Below, in pieces: positions 1 to 6,996 of a DNA stretch of 22,806 nt. The position numbers and the translations under genes were made by a program. The notes under the pieces were generated by a model that worked only from the letters and a program-made list of their open reading frames with translations, made no database searches and had not been told where the DNA came from. Origin of the DNA: Candidatus Pacearchaeota archaeon (GTDB lineage Archaea; Nanobdellota; Nanobdellia; Pacearchaeales; GW2011-AR1); the NCBI GenBank assembly GCA_002689985.1, contig NZDC01000006.1:1-22806 (forward strand), read 5' to 3'. Each line of letters begins with the position of its first letter. The first letter of the stretch is position 1.

Positions 1-1311
1 AAAGGAGAAATAGCTTTTGTTCCAATAAAAATTGTCGTCGATAAACATGCAGGAGAAGTTGCTGCAGGAAGATTATTTTCAGGAACAATAAAACAAGGAG
101 ATGATGCTTATATGAATCTTGCAAAAAGAAATACAAGAATTCAGCAAGTGTCTGTCTACAAAGGAGCACAAAGACTTATTGTTGATGAAGTAACTGCCGG
201 AAATATTATTGGAGTTGTTGGATTAAAAAATGTTTTTACAGGAGAAACTGTTAGTAAAGAACCAATAGAACCGTTTGAGGCTATAAAACATTTATTTGAA
301 CCTGTTGTTACAAAATCAATTGAAGCTAAAAAAGCAGCTGACTTACCAAAATTAGTTGAGGTATTAAAACAAGTTGCAAAAGAAGACCCATCAATTAGAA
401 TGGAAATTAATGAACAAACAGGAGAAAGTTTAATGTCAGGTATGGGAGAATTACATTTAGAAATTATTGAAAATAGAATTAAAACAGAAAAAGGTTTAGA
501 TGTTAAAACATCTCCTCCAATTATTGTATATCGTGAAACAGTAAATAAAGAATCAGATGCATTTGAAGGAAGAAGTCCAAATAAACATAATAGTTTTTTT
601 ATGAAAGTTGAACCATTAGAAGAAAATATTTATGAAGCTATTCAAAGCGGTGAATTACCTGAAGGAAGAATAAAGAAAAAAAGCAGCAAGGAACTTGCAG
701 AAGTATTATCTAAATTAGGATGGGATGGAGATACAATAAAAAATATTCGAGATATTTACAAAGGAAATATTTTAATGGATGAAACACGAGGAGAAGTTCA
801 TATTGGAGAAGTAATAGAAATGGTACTAGAGGCGTTTGAGATGGTTATGAATCAAGGACCTTTAGCTCGAGAACCCTGCATGAAAATGAAAGTTTCATTA
901 ATGGATATTAAACTTCATGAAGATGCAATACATCGTGGTCCTGCACAAGTTTATCCTGCTGTAAGAGAAGGAATTAGAGACGCAATGAAAAAAGCAAATT
1001 CATCTTTACTCGAACCATTACAAATTCATGTAATAGAAATGCCCGATAAATTTCTAGGAGCAGTAACAAAATTAATTGGAAGTAAAAGAGGTCAAATGAT
1101 TGATGTTAGTCAAGAAGGAACTAATGCTGAAGTTAAAGCTAAACTTCCTGTTGCAGAAATGATTGGATGGAGTAGTGATTTGAGATCAGCAACAGAAGGA
1201 AGAGGTACATCGTCGCTACTTGATCAACAATTTGAAAAAGTTCCAATGAGTATTCAAGCAGATGTAATCAAAAAGATAAGAGATAGAAAAGGATTAGATG
1301 AAAATCAATAA
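1..1311 (+). CDS. fusA: Elongation factor 2 (aEF-2), C-terminal part
   Basis: EF-2 is the GTPase that moves tRNA and mRNA through the ribosome. The reading frame is open from base 1, so the gene starts upstream. 436 residues are visible, against about 730 for a full archaeal EF-2, so the G domain lies outside. The visible part starts in domain II (a stretch with HAGEVAAGRLFSGTI) and runs through domains III, IV and V. The segment MSGMGELHLEI is the domain III signature. Domain IV carries LHEDAIHRGPAQ, and its histidine (codon 931-933) is the residue that becomes diphthamide in archaea and eukaryotes. The gene ends 63 bases before EF-1A, a common archaeal order. A truncated gene for the first diphthamide enzyme lies 4 kb downstream. 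Identity is very secure. Confidence 0.97.
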   Translation, partial: KGEIAFVPIKIVVDKHAGEVAAGRLFSGTIKQGDDAYMNLAKRNTRIQQVSVYKGAQRLIVDEVTAGNIIGVVGLKNVFTGETVSKEPIEPFEAIKHLFEPVVTKSIEAKKAADLPKLVEVLKQVAKEDPSIRMEINEQTGESLMSGMGELHLEIIENRIKTEKGLDVKTSPPIIVYRETVNKESDAFEGRSPNKHNSFFMKVEPLEENIYEAIQSGELPEGRIKKKSSKELAEVLSKLGWDGDTIKNIRDIYKGNILMDETRGEVHIGEVIEMVLEAFEMVMNQGPLAREPCMKMKVSLMDIKLHEDAIHRGPAQVYPAVREGIRDAMKKANSSLLEPLQIHVIEMPDKFLGAVTKLIGSKRGQMIDVSQEGTNAEVKAKLPVAEMIGWSSDLRSATEGRGTSSLLDQQFEKVPMSIQADVIKKIRDRKGLDENQ

Positions 1312-1319
1312 GGAAAAGA

Positions 1320-1327
1320 TTTATAAA
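1320..1327 (+). promoter_or_regulatory. TATA box of EF-1A
   Basis: TTTATAAA lies just after the EF-2 stop. It predicts a start near 1347-1350 and a leader of about 25 bases before the EF-1A ATG. A second AT-rich element at 1338-1344 (TTTAAAT) would give a shorter leader. EF-1A therefore probably has its own promoter besides read-through from EF-2. Confidence 0.45.
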
Positions 1328-1374
1328 CATAAATTTTTTTAAATTAATATTAAAAATTCTTTTATGAATTTAAG

Positions 1375-2658
1375 ATGGCTAAAGAAAAACCAAATATGAA
1401 CGTTGTGTTTGTTGGACACGTCGATGCAGGAAAATCAACAATAGTTGGACGAACAATGTTTGATAGCGGCGCAGTTTCAGAACAAGAAATGAAAAAACAT
1501 AAAGAAGAAGCTCAAAAACATGGTAAAGCTGGTTTTGAATTTGCTTATGTTATGGATAAGGTTAGGGAAGAAAGAGAAAGAGGAGTTACAATTGAATTAT
1601 CTTATAGAAAGATTATGAGTCAAAAATATCAAATTACAATTATTGATGCACCTGGACACAGAGATTTTGTTAAAAATATGATTACTGGTGCTTCACAAGC
1701 TGATGCTGCTTTTTTAGTTATTGCTGCTCCATCAGGAGTTCAACCACAAACAAAAGAACATTTATGGTTACTTAGAACAGCTGGAGTAAAAAATATTGCT
1801 GTTGCAATAAATAAAATGGATGAAATAGAATACAATGAAGAAAAATTTAATAAAGTTAAAGAAGCTGTTTCAGCAGAATTAAAAGGTGTTGGAATTGATC
1901 CTGAAAAAACTCAATTTCTTGCTGTTTCTGGTTTACAAGGAGATAATATTGCTAAAAAATCAGATAAAATGGCTTGGTATAAAGGACCAACAATTCTAGA
2001 ACAACTTGATAATTTTCCTGCTCCAGAATCATATACTAATCTTCCTATGAGAATGCCTGTTCAAGATGTTTATGAAATTACAGGTATTGGAACAGTTCCT
2101 GTTGGTAAAATTACTACAGGAATAATGAAAATAGGACAAAAAGTTAAAGTTTTACCAGGAAGAACTGGTGAAGGAATTGATGGGGAAGTTAAAACTATTG
2201 AAGCTCATCATGAACAATTGCAAGAAGGACTTGCAGGAGATAATGTTGGAATAAATGTAAGAGGAGTTGGAAAAAAAGATATTGCAAGAGGAGATGTTAT
2301 TTGTGAAGCTGCAAATCCTGTTCCAATTGTAAAAGAATTTATTGCAACAATTACTGTCATTAATCATCCAACAGTACTTGCTAAAGGATATACTCCTGTT
2401 TTTCACATTCATACAGCTCAAGTTCCTTGTCAAATTACTGAATTAATTGCTCAAATTAATCCTGCAACAGGAGAAGTAATAAAAGAAAATCCTGATTTCT
2501 TGAAAAATGGAGATGCTGCTAAAGTTAAGGTTAAACCACAAGGAAATTTAGCACTAGAAACACAAAAAGATAATCCATCAATGTCAAAGTTTTCAATAAG
2601 AGATGCAGGAATAACAGTTGCTGCAGGAATGTGTAACGAGATTACTGAAAAGAAATAA
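1375..2658 (+). CDS. tuf: Elongation factor 1-alpha (aEF-1A)
   Basis: EF-1A carries aminoacyl-tRNA to the ribosome as a GTP complex. The 427 residues match the usual archaeal length. All GTPase motifs are visible: GHVDAGKST (14-22), the switch I threonine in RERGVTIE (about 72), DAPGH (91-95), NKMD (146-149) and SGLQGDN (185-191). Domains II and III follow and end in ITVAAGMCNEI. The first ATG gives the expected short N-terminus before the P-loop. Most archaea have the S10 gene directly after EF-1A. Here S10 is 4.3 kb away on the other strand. Nothing in the protein looks damaged. Confidence 0.97.
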   Translation: MAKEKPNMNVVFVGHVDAGKSTIVGRTMFDSGAVSEQEMKKHKEEAQKHGKAGFEFAYVMDKVREERERGVTIELSYRKIMSQKYQITIIDAPGHRDFVKNMITGASQADAAFLVIAAPSGVQPQTKEHLWLLRTAGVKNIAVAINKMDEIEYNEEKFNKVKEAVSAELKGVGIDPEKTQFLAVSGLQGDNIAKKSDKMAWYKGPTILEQLDNFPAPESYTNLPMRMPVQDVYEITGIGTVPVGKITTGIMKIGQKVKVLPGRTGEGIDGEVKTIEAHHEQLQEGLAGDNVGINVRGVGKKDIARGDVICEAANPVPIVKEFIATITVINHPTVLAKGYTPVFHIHTAQVPCQITELIAQINPATGEVIKENPDFLKNGDAAKVKVKPQGNLALETQKDNPSMSKFSIRDAGITVAAGMCNEITEKK

Positions 2659-2705
2659 TTTTTAGGTGATTGACTTATAGAGAATAGTTCTTTGAAAAAT
2701 TTAAA

Positions 2706-2840
2706 ATGATTAAAAAATTAGATTATAAACAAGAATTAACAATAGAAGAAGCTGAAAATAGATATAAAGAGATCAAAGAAGAATTTGAAAAAGTTAAATC
2801 TAATTACTCTGGTTTTTTACAAGATTTAGAAAAAATATGA
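2706..2840 (+). CDS. Small charged protein of 44 residues, unknown
   Basis: This short frame encodes a Lys/Glu-rich, probably helical peptide (begins MIKKLDYKQEL, ends FLQDLEKI). Two things support it as a gene. Its stop overlaps the start of the next frame as ATGA (2837-2840), a usual sign of translational coupling. The AT-rich element CTTATAGA at about 2674-2681 lies at leaderless distance before its ATG. I recognise no family. The composition suggests a coiled coil or a small nucleic-acid or ribosome partner, but nothing shows which. It is one of only two genes here ending in TGA. Confidence 0.55.
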   Translation: MIKKLDYKQELTIEEAENRYKEIKEEFEKVKSNYSGFLQDLEKI

Positions 2841-3031
2841 AAGAGGAAGATAAAAAGACTCTGGCTGAATCAATAGGTGTTTTATTACCATTAAGTACAA
2901 AAAAAGTTATTTTAGAGTCTAAAGTTTTTAATCAACAAGAAATTGCAAAATTAAGTATGGAAATCTTGGAATATTCCTCTAGATTCAAGAATACAGGTTG
3001 TATAAGGATTGAAAGTTTTCCATTTTTTTAA
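2837..3031 (+). CDS. Small protein of 64 residues, unknown
   Basis: The start codon overlaps the stop of the preceding 44-residue gene (ATGA), so the two are probably translated together. The sequence begins with a charged segment (MKEEDKKTL), continues with amphipathic helix-like stretches, and ends with an aromatic tail, SFPFF. It has no membrane segment, cysteine pairs or known motif. The nested arrangement would fit two subunits of a small complex, but that is inference. I do not recognise the family. Confidence 0.5.
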   Translation: MKEEDKKTLAESIGVLLPLSTKKVILESKVFNQQEIAKLSMEILEYSSRFKNTGCIRIESFPFF

Positions 3032-3073
3032 AGAATAAATACTCTTAAAAACAATTTTAACGTTATTTATATT

Positions 3074-3463
3074 ATGAAAAAAGAGTGGATTAGAGAAATT
3101 GCAAGAGATATTATTGCTTTAGGAAGTATTCCTTTTTTAATTTTAGTTCTTGTAAGAGTTTTATTAATAGAAAAACCATTTTATTTTTATCAGTTTCTTA
3201 TTGCAGGAATTATTTTTTTAGTATTTATGATAATTTTTAAATATAATTTATATGCTGGATTAGGATTAATTATTTTAGTTTTTACAAATTTATATTATGA
3301 TGAATTAAGATTTACTGTTTTTTCAATTTTAGTTTATATTGGATTAATCTCTTCTTTATTTTACCTAAAAGAAGAAAAATATAAAATCATCAAGGGAATT
3401 TTATTTGGAGTAATAAGTTCTGGAATTAGTTATTTATTTGTAAAATATTTTTTTCAACTTTAA
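3074..3463 (+). CDS. Small integral membrane protein, unknown
   Basis: The 129 residues form about four or five membrane helices (roughly 15-30, 37-55, 58-73, 80-97 and 107-127) separated by short Lys/Arg-containing turns. The N-terminus (MKKEWIREIAR) is basic. A TATA-like TCTTAAAAAC at about 3043-3052 sits 27 bases before the ATG, which supports this start and a leaderless transcript. The 3' end overlaps the convergent methyltransferase gene by 38 bases. No catalytic motif is visible. Many small archaeal genomes carry such proteins of unknown role. Confidence 0.7.
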   Translation: MKKEWIREIARDIIALGSIPFLILVLVRVLLIEKPFYFYQFLIAGIIFLVFMIIFKYNLYAGLGLIILVFTNLYYDELRFTVFSILVYIGLISSLFYLKEEKYKIIKGILFGVISSGISYLFVKYFFQL

Positions 3464-3707
3464 TTCCTTCTTTTTTTAGTAGTTCTATTTTCTTTTTTAC
3501 TCCTAATTTATATCCTCCGATTTCTCCATTTGACATTATAACTCTATGGCAAGGAATTTTTATTAGATTTTTATTTGAATTTAGTGCTTTACCTACAGCT
3601 CTTGGAGAAGTTTTTAATTTTTTTGCAATTATTCCATAAGTTGTAACTTTTCCTTTTGGAATTTTTTTCACAATTCTATAAACTCTTTCTTGAAATTTTG
3701 TTTGCAT
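3426..3707 (-). CDS. ogt: O6-methylguanine-DNA methyltransferase, single catalytic domain
   Basis: This repair enzyme takes the alkyl group from O6-methylguanine onto its own cysteine and is used up in doing so. The 93 residues cover only the C-terminal DNA-binding/catalytic domain. Visible are the helix-turn-helix region with TTYGIIAKKL (22-31), RAVGKAL (36-42, with the arginine that fills the flipped-base gap) and the active-site PCHRV (52-56, Cys53). Cys53 separates it from alkyltransferase-like proteins, which lack it. The usual N-terminal domain is absent, as in many short archaeal and bacterial homologues. A TATA element at 3729-3736 sits 22-29 bases before the ATG. The 3' end overlaps the membrane gene on the other strand. 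Confidence 0.93.
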   Translation of the reverse strand: MQTKFQERVYRIVKKIPKGKVTTYGIIAKKLKTSPRAVGKALNSNKNLIKIPCHRVIMSNGEIGGYKLGVKKKIELLKKEGIKVEKNILQINN

Positions 3708-3728
3708 GATTATACTTTGTTATAATAA

Positions 3729-3738
3729 TATTTAAATA
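3729..3738. promoter_or_regulatory. Palindromic TATA box facing both ways
   Basis: TATTTAAATA is a perfect palindrome. Read on the minus strand it lies 22-29 bases before the methyltransferase ATG. Read on the plus strand it predicts a start at about 3760-3761, exactly where the structured RNA candidate begins. One box may therefore drive both transcripts. Confidence 0.5.
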
Positions 3739-3760
3739 ATACTAATTTCTTTATAATATT

Positions 3761-3877
3761 CGGTTTTCAGAGTAGGAAAAATCCGAATAACGAGGCGTCA
3801 GATTATGTTTAATATTAGTCAAATCCTAAGACGCCTACAACCAGAAATGGAGAGACTGGAGCTTGGGTGTTTTTTCT
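3761..3877 (+). ncRNA. Candidate structured small RNA, unknown family
   Basis: This stretch sits in a 233-base gap, has no open frame worth reporting, and is far less AT-rich than other gaps here. Three helices can be drawn. First, CGG-TTTT-C at 3761-3768 closes on G-AAAA-(AT)-CCG over an AGAGTAG loop. Second, AGGCGTC (3793-3799) pairs with GACGCCT (3830-3836), with GATTA/TAGTC (3801-3805/3816-3820) inside. Third, ACAACCAG (3837-3844) pairs imperfectly with CTTGGGTGT (3862-3870). A T-run (3870-3875) follows, like an archaeal terminator. A TATA box lies at the right distance upstream. The ACA directly after the second stem recalls H/ACA guide RNAs, but no clean guide pocket is visible. It does not match tRNA, 5S, SRP or RNase P RNA by eye. 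Confidence 0.5.
3867..3877 (+). terminator. T-run terminator of the RNA candidate
   Basis: GTGTTTTTTCT directly follows the last predicted helix. Archaeal transcription stops at such T-runs. It would give an RNA of about 115 bases. Confidence 0.4.
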
Positions 3878-3940
3878 ATTATATAACAATATTTAAATCA
3901 TAATCTTTATAATATTTAAATACTTAATTTTTTTATTCAA

Positions 3941-4444
3941 ATGTTATCCAAAAAAAAGATGCTTTCAAAAAAGAAAAATAAACCTGACAAAGGTAGTTTT
4001 ATACATTTTAAGAATTCAAGAAAATTATATATTCCTTATTATTTTATGGTTATTGTTTTACTTTCTATTATTGGTTATTTAAGATACAATAATCTACCAA
4101 TAAATATTCTTACTTTAATTTTAGTTGGATTGTTTATTCTTTTTGTAATAAAAGCAACAGAGATACATAGATTTTCTAATTCTTATGCACTTAATCATAA
4201 TTCTTTAGTTCATACTCATGGAATTTTTAGTAAAAGAATTAAAAATGCAGATCTTTTTGCAATAAGTGATATTGATGTTAAACAGACTTTTTGGCAAAGA
4301 ATACTTGGATTTGGAGATGTTTATGTAAGTTTATTTTCTGATACAAGTAATATGGTTGTTAGAAACATTAATAATCCTGTTAAATTTGGCAATCTTATAG
4401 AGAAGATGATGACTGTTAAAAGAAAGGAGTATGAGGAATGGTAG
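3941..4444 (+). CDS. Membrane-anchored PH-domain protein (bPH2/DUF304-like)
   Basis: The 167 residues have a basic N-terminus, two membrane helices (about 31-47 and 53-71) and a soluble domain (78-157). That domain has the pattern of the bacterial/archaeal PH domain, with LNHNSLVHTHGIFSKR followed by a segment with the IDVKQ and ILGFGDVYV pieces. In the family, the first strand plus the 'LGFGDVYV' turn are the recognisable parts. The role is unknown and is usually tied to membrane or cell-surface functions. The first six residues (MLSKKK) are repeated straight away, so translation could start at either Met. A TATA-like element at about 3913-3922 supports a start near here. The gene overlaps the next by 7 bases, so they form an operon. 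Confidence 0.8.
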   Translation: MLSKKKMLSKKKNKPDKGSFIHFKNSRKLYIPYYFMVIVLLSIIGYLRYNNLPINILTLILVGLFILFVIKATEIHRFSNSYALNHNSLVHTHGIFSKRIKNADLFAISDIDVKQTFWQRILGFGDVYVSLFSDTSNMVVRNINNPVKFGNLIEKMMTVKRKEYEEW

Positions 4445-5142
4445 GAGAATATTTTGAAGAAGATGCAATAAGTCCATATCAATCAAGATACAAATTAAAA
4501 CTATTTGTATTTATTGTTTTTGTAGGTATTATTCTTTTACTTGTTTATACATCATTTTCTGGAAATTTTCCTCTTACTGGAAAAGCAATCGTTGAAAATA
4601 TTACTGTAGATAGAATTAAATTTAATGCAGATTTAACAATACCTCATTTAAAGTTAGATAATAAAATTGAATCTCTAAGAATTAAAGGTAGTTCAAATTC
4701 TTTTTTTTATGTAGGAGATCAAAAATTCAATCTAGAAGATTTAGAAAATAATTATATTGTTTTAATTGATTATGATGGGAAGATTTATTTCGATAAGGCG
4801 AATATCTTTGAATTTAGTGGTAAGGTAAATAAAACAATAATTAATGGTATTCCAATAACTTCAAAATCAGGAAAAGATACTAAAGTCTATTTTGATGGAA
4901 ATTTTAGTTATGATCTTTTAGAAATAAATGGGGATGTTCCTATTAGAAGATTATCCTATGTAACTTCTGGGAAAATAAATTTGAATAAAGGTAAAAATAT
5001 TTTTGATATTGATAATGAAGAAGTTATAATCGATAGTTTTATTGGAGATTTGGAATTAAATAGAAGGAAGTTTAATATGGATGGTTATGTAAAAGGATTA
5101 AATGTAGTTGGAGATTCAGCTATTTCTATTGGAATGAATTAA
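4438..5142 (+). CDS. Anchored beta-rich surface protein, unknown
   Basis: 234 residues: a short cytoplasmic start rich in acidic residues, one membrane helix (about 20-38), and a long outer region predicted to be mostly beta strand, with regular alternation of hydrophobic and polar residues. No cysteine pairs or catalytic motif are visible. The ATG lies inside the end of the PH-domain gene and has GAGG just before it (4432-4435). The two are surely co-translated and probably work together at the membrane. I do not recognise the family. Confidence 0.75.
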   Translation: MVGEYFEEDAISPYQSRYKLKLFVFIVFVGIILLLVYTSFSGNFPLTGKAIVENITVDRIKFNADLTIPHLKLDNKIESLRIKGSSNSFFYVGDQKFNLEDLENNYIVLIDYDGKIYFDKANIFEFSGKVNKTIINGIPITSKSGKDTKVYFDGNFSYDLLEINGDVPIRRLSYVTSGKINLNKGKNIFDIDNEEVIIDSFIGDLELNRRKFNMDGYVKGLNVVGDSAISIGMN

Positions 5143-5150
5143 TGATAAGA

Positions 5151-5158
5151 TATAAAAG
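5151..5158 (+). promoter_or_regulatory. TATA box of the dph2 fragment
   Basis: TATAAAAG is centred 25-26 bases before the ATG at 5180, predicting a leaderless transcript. The intact promoter shows that the shortened gene may still be expressed. Confidence 0.55.
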
Positions 5159-5179
5159 TTCTTTATTTTTAGTAATTTT

Positions 5180-5473
5180 ATGCAAAAAACAATTCAGGAT
5201 TTAGAAGGTAAATATGATTTAGAACTAAACAAAGTTATATCTTTAATTAAAAAAGAAAAAGCAAAACTAGTTTTATTGCAGTTTCCAGATGGATTAAAAC
5301 CTTATGCAACTGCAGTTGTTGATTATTTAGAAGAAAAAACAAATGCTGAATTTTTAATTTGGTTAGAGTCTTGCTTTGGTGCATGTGATTTGCCTGTAGG
5401 ATTAGACAAGATAAAACCTAAAATAGATTTAGTTATTCAATTTGGACATAGTTCTATGATGCCGAAATATTAA
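5180..5473 (+). pseudogene. dph2: Dph2 (diphthamide synthase subunit), first third only
   Basis: Dph2 is the radical-SAM-like iron-sulfur enzyme that starts diphthamide synthesis on EF-2. Archaeal Dph2 has about 330-340 residues in three similar domains, each giving one cysteine to a 4Fe-4S cluster. Here only 97 residues are present. They match domain 1: LLQFPDGLKPYA, then ESCFGACDLP with the first cluster cysteine, then VIQFGHSSMMP. A TAA follows exactly where the chain should continue. The next frame has IFIY shortly after, which would suit the missing strand, but it also stops soon and the second and third domains are not in the window. Either the gene is a remnant, or the enzyme is split and the other parts lie elsewhere. 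Confidence 0.8.
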
Positions 5474-5511
5474 TATATTCATTTATCAAAGATATTGTTT
5501 AAGGGATAAAA

Positions 5512-5895
5512 ATGGATCTTGATATTCTTAAAACAAAATTAGGAGGATTTCCAATAAGATACATGGAATCTAGTGTTGAAGAGTTAAATAAAGCTTATTC
5601 TGAGTTTAGTTCTAGGAATAATAGTATTCATATTAATTTAGAAAAAACCCTAAAAAAAGCTTGTAGAAATATTAAATATATTCTAAATGAAAAAACAGAT
5701 GATGAATATAGTTGGTATAGTAAGGCAATAATTGAGTTAATGTTTGGGAAGAAAATTGAGATAAAATTTCCATGGCAAGGTGGGAAAGTAGAAATAAATA
5801 CTAATAAAAGAATTAAAAATAAGAAAGTAAATAGATATCTTGGAAAAATTATAAATGAGTTAAATAGTGCTCAATTTGCCTGGTATGAAAATTAG
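5512..5895 (+). CDS. Unknown soluble protein, 127 residues
   Basis: No family recognised. The chain is mixed helix and strand, rich in Lys and Asn, without membrane segment or cysteine pairs. A Trp/Tyr-rich patch (DDEYSWYSKA) sits in the middle, and the end is NSAQFAWYEN. AAGGGAT at 5501-5507 is a fair Shine-Dalgarno motif before the ATG. The gene starts 38 bases after the truncated dph2, so it may share its transcript. It shows no similarity to the missing Dph2 domains. It is convergent with the PC4-like gene, 12 bases away. Confidence 0.65.
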   Translation: MDLDILKTKLGGFPIRYMESSVEELNKAYSEFSSRNNSIHINLEKTLKKACRNIKYILNEKTDDEYSWYSKAIIELMFGKKIEIKFPWQGGKVEINTNKRIKNKKVNRYLGKIINELNSAQFAWYEN

Positions 5896-5907
5896 ATTTC
5901 TTAAAAA

Positions 5908-6186
5908 TTAATAATCAGGAAGCTTTTCTTTAGATTCTTCTGGTTTTTCTTCAGATGAAGGTTTTTCACTTTCTTTTAAATCTTCTTCTTGTACAGAATT
6001 TACCATTTCTTTGAATTTAGGAAAATCAGTTGCTAAGATTCTTACGCCTGATTTTGTAAAACCAGTATATCTTTCACTTGTTACAAATTCTCTTATTGTA
6101 AGCCCTGTTCTTCCTCCAAAATCATCAATTCTAAAGATAATATCAGTTGTATCGTTTTTGTTTATTTTTCCTATGTCTTTTTCCAT
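5908..6186 (-). CDS. PC4-like single-stranded DNA-binding protein
   Basis: 92 residues. The first two thirds fit the transcription coactivator p15/PC4 fold: strands around TDIIFRIDDFGG, then LTIREFV, then SGVRILATDFPKF and a closing helix. In the family this fold dimerises and binds single-stranded DNA or melted DNA. The last 25 residues are a Glu/Lys/Pro/Ser-rich acidic tail with no predicted fold. A TTTATAAA element at 6207-6215 sits about 25 bases before the ATG, supporting this start. The match is by pattern only, and an unrelated small beta protein cannot be excluded. Confidence 0.6.
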   Translation of the reverse strand: MEKDIGKINKNDTTDIIFRIDDFGGRTGLTIREFVTSERYTGFTKSGVRILATDFPKFKEMVNSVQEEDLKESEKPSSEEKPEESKEKLPDY

Positions 6187-6224
6187 TTTATTATTTATAA
6201 AGTTGATTTTATAAAGTTTGTGGG

Positions 6225-6770
6225 TTAGATTATTTCTGCCTTTATTATCTTAACTTCTTGTAATGGTCTATCGCTTGAATCTTTCTCTACTTTTGCTATT
6301 TTATCAACAATATCCATACCTTCTGTTACATTTCCAAAAACAGGGTGTTTTTCATCTAGAAAATTATTGTTAACTAAATTAATAAAAAACTGGCTTGATC
6401 CAGTGTTTGGTCCTGCATTTGCCATAGATATTGTCCCTCTATTATTTTGATCTAATTCTGTTTTTGTAAATTCATCTTTAATATTAGGAATATTAGGGTC
6501 TCCCATACCAGTTCCAGTAGGATCTCCTCCTTGAATCATAAATCCATCAATTACTCTATGAAATATCACTCCATCATAAGTACCTTGTTTTACAAGATTC
6601 TCAAAATTTCCTGCAGTAATTGGCATATCTTTTGAATATAATTCTATTGTAATATCTCCCATTGTTGTTTTAAGAAGAACTTGTGTGTTATCTGAAGTTT
6701 TTGTCATTTTTACAATACCTATAATTAAAACTAAAATTAGTATTATAAAGATTGTTATTTTTTTATTCAT
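6225..6770 (-). CDS. Membrane-anchored cyclophilin (peptidyl-prolyl isomerase)
   Basis: This enzyme speeds cis-trans turning of peptide bonds before proline. An N-terminal membrane helix (about 5-21) anchors the domain, which should lie outside the cell. The cyclophilin core shows TTMGDITIELY, FHRVIDGFMIQGGDPTGTG (70-88, with the catalytic Arg in FHR and the Q-GGD piece), SQFFI (126-130) and LDEKHPVFG (138-146). The length of 181 is normal for a short cyclophilin plus anchor. TTTTAAAG at about 6791-6799 sits at leaderless distance. It could help fold secreted proteins such as those coded near 16-20 kb, which is inference. Confidence 0.95.
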   Translation of the reverse strand: MNKKITIFIILILVLIIGIVKMTKTSDNTQVLLKTTMGDITIELYSKDMPITAGNFENLVKQGTYDGVIFHRVIDGFMIQGGDPTGTGMGDPNIPNIKDEFTKTELDQNNRGTISMANAGPNTGSSQFFINLVNNNFLDEKHPVFGNVTEGMDIVDKIAKVEKDSSDRPLQEVKIIKAEII

Positions 6771-6851
6771 AATATTTTTAAGAATTATGCAATTTTAAAG
6801 CTATTCTTTATCACACTAAAACTTAAATATTCTAGAATAGTATTATTAATT

Positions 6852-6995
6852 ATGGATATAGAATGCCCAAAATGTAAAAACACAGGAATTGTAAAGGAAA
6901 AAGATGGAAGTGTTCATGTTTGTTGGGATTGTTTAAGAAACGGAAAACTTGATGTTCATTCAAAAAATCCACCTGATTCTAATATTAAACTATAA
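6852..6995 (+). CDS. Zinc-ribbon mini-protein, 47 residues
   Basis: This small gene encodes MDIECPKCKN at the start and VCWDC around residue 23-27. The two CxxC pairs would bind one zinc ion as a zinc ribbon. The tail is Lys/Asn-rich and unstructured. CTTAAATA (6822-6829) lies at the exact leaderless distance from the ATG, and the stop sits one base before the end of the convergent S10 gene. Such proteins often bind nucleic acid or other proteins. No specific role can be read from the sequence. Confidence 0.8.
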   Translation: MDIECPKCKNTGIVKEKDGSVHVCWDCLRNGKLDVHSKNPPDSNIKL

Positions 6996-6996
6996 T

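Noticed and set aside
2152..2433. 93-residue minus-strand frame
   Set aside because: Lies inside EF-1A in the opposite strand, with Ser/Asn/Phe-rich composition typical of antisense to an AT-rich gene.
3426..3463. 38-base overlap of converging genes as a possible antisense control site
   Set aside because: Short 3' overlaps are common in compact genomes and need no special explanation.
6011..6214. 67-residue plus-strand frame
   Set aside because: Antisense to the PC4-like gene, which has a promoter and a coherent protein.
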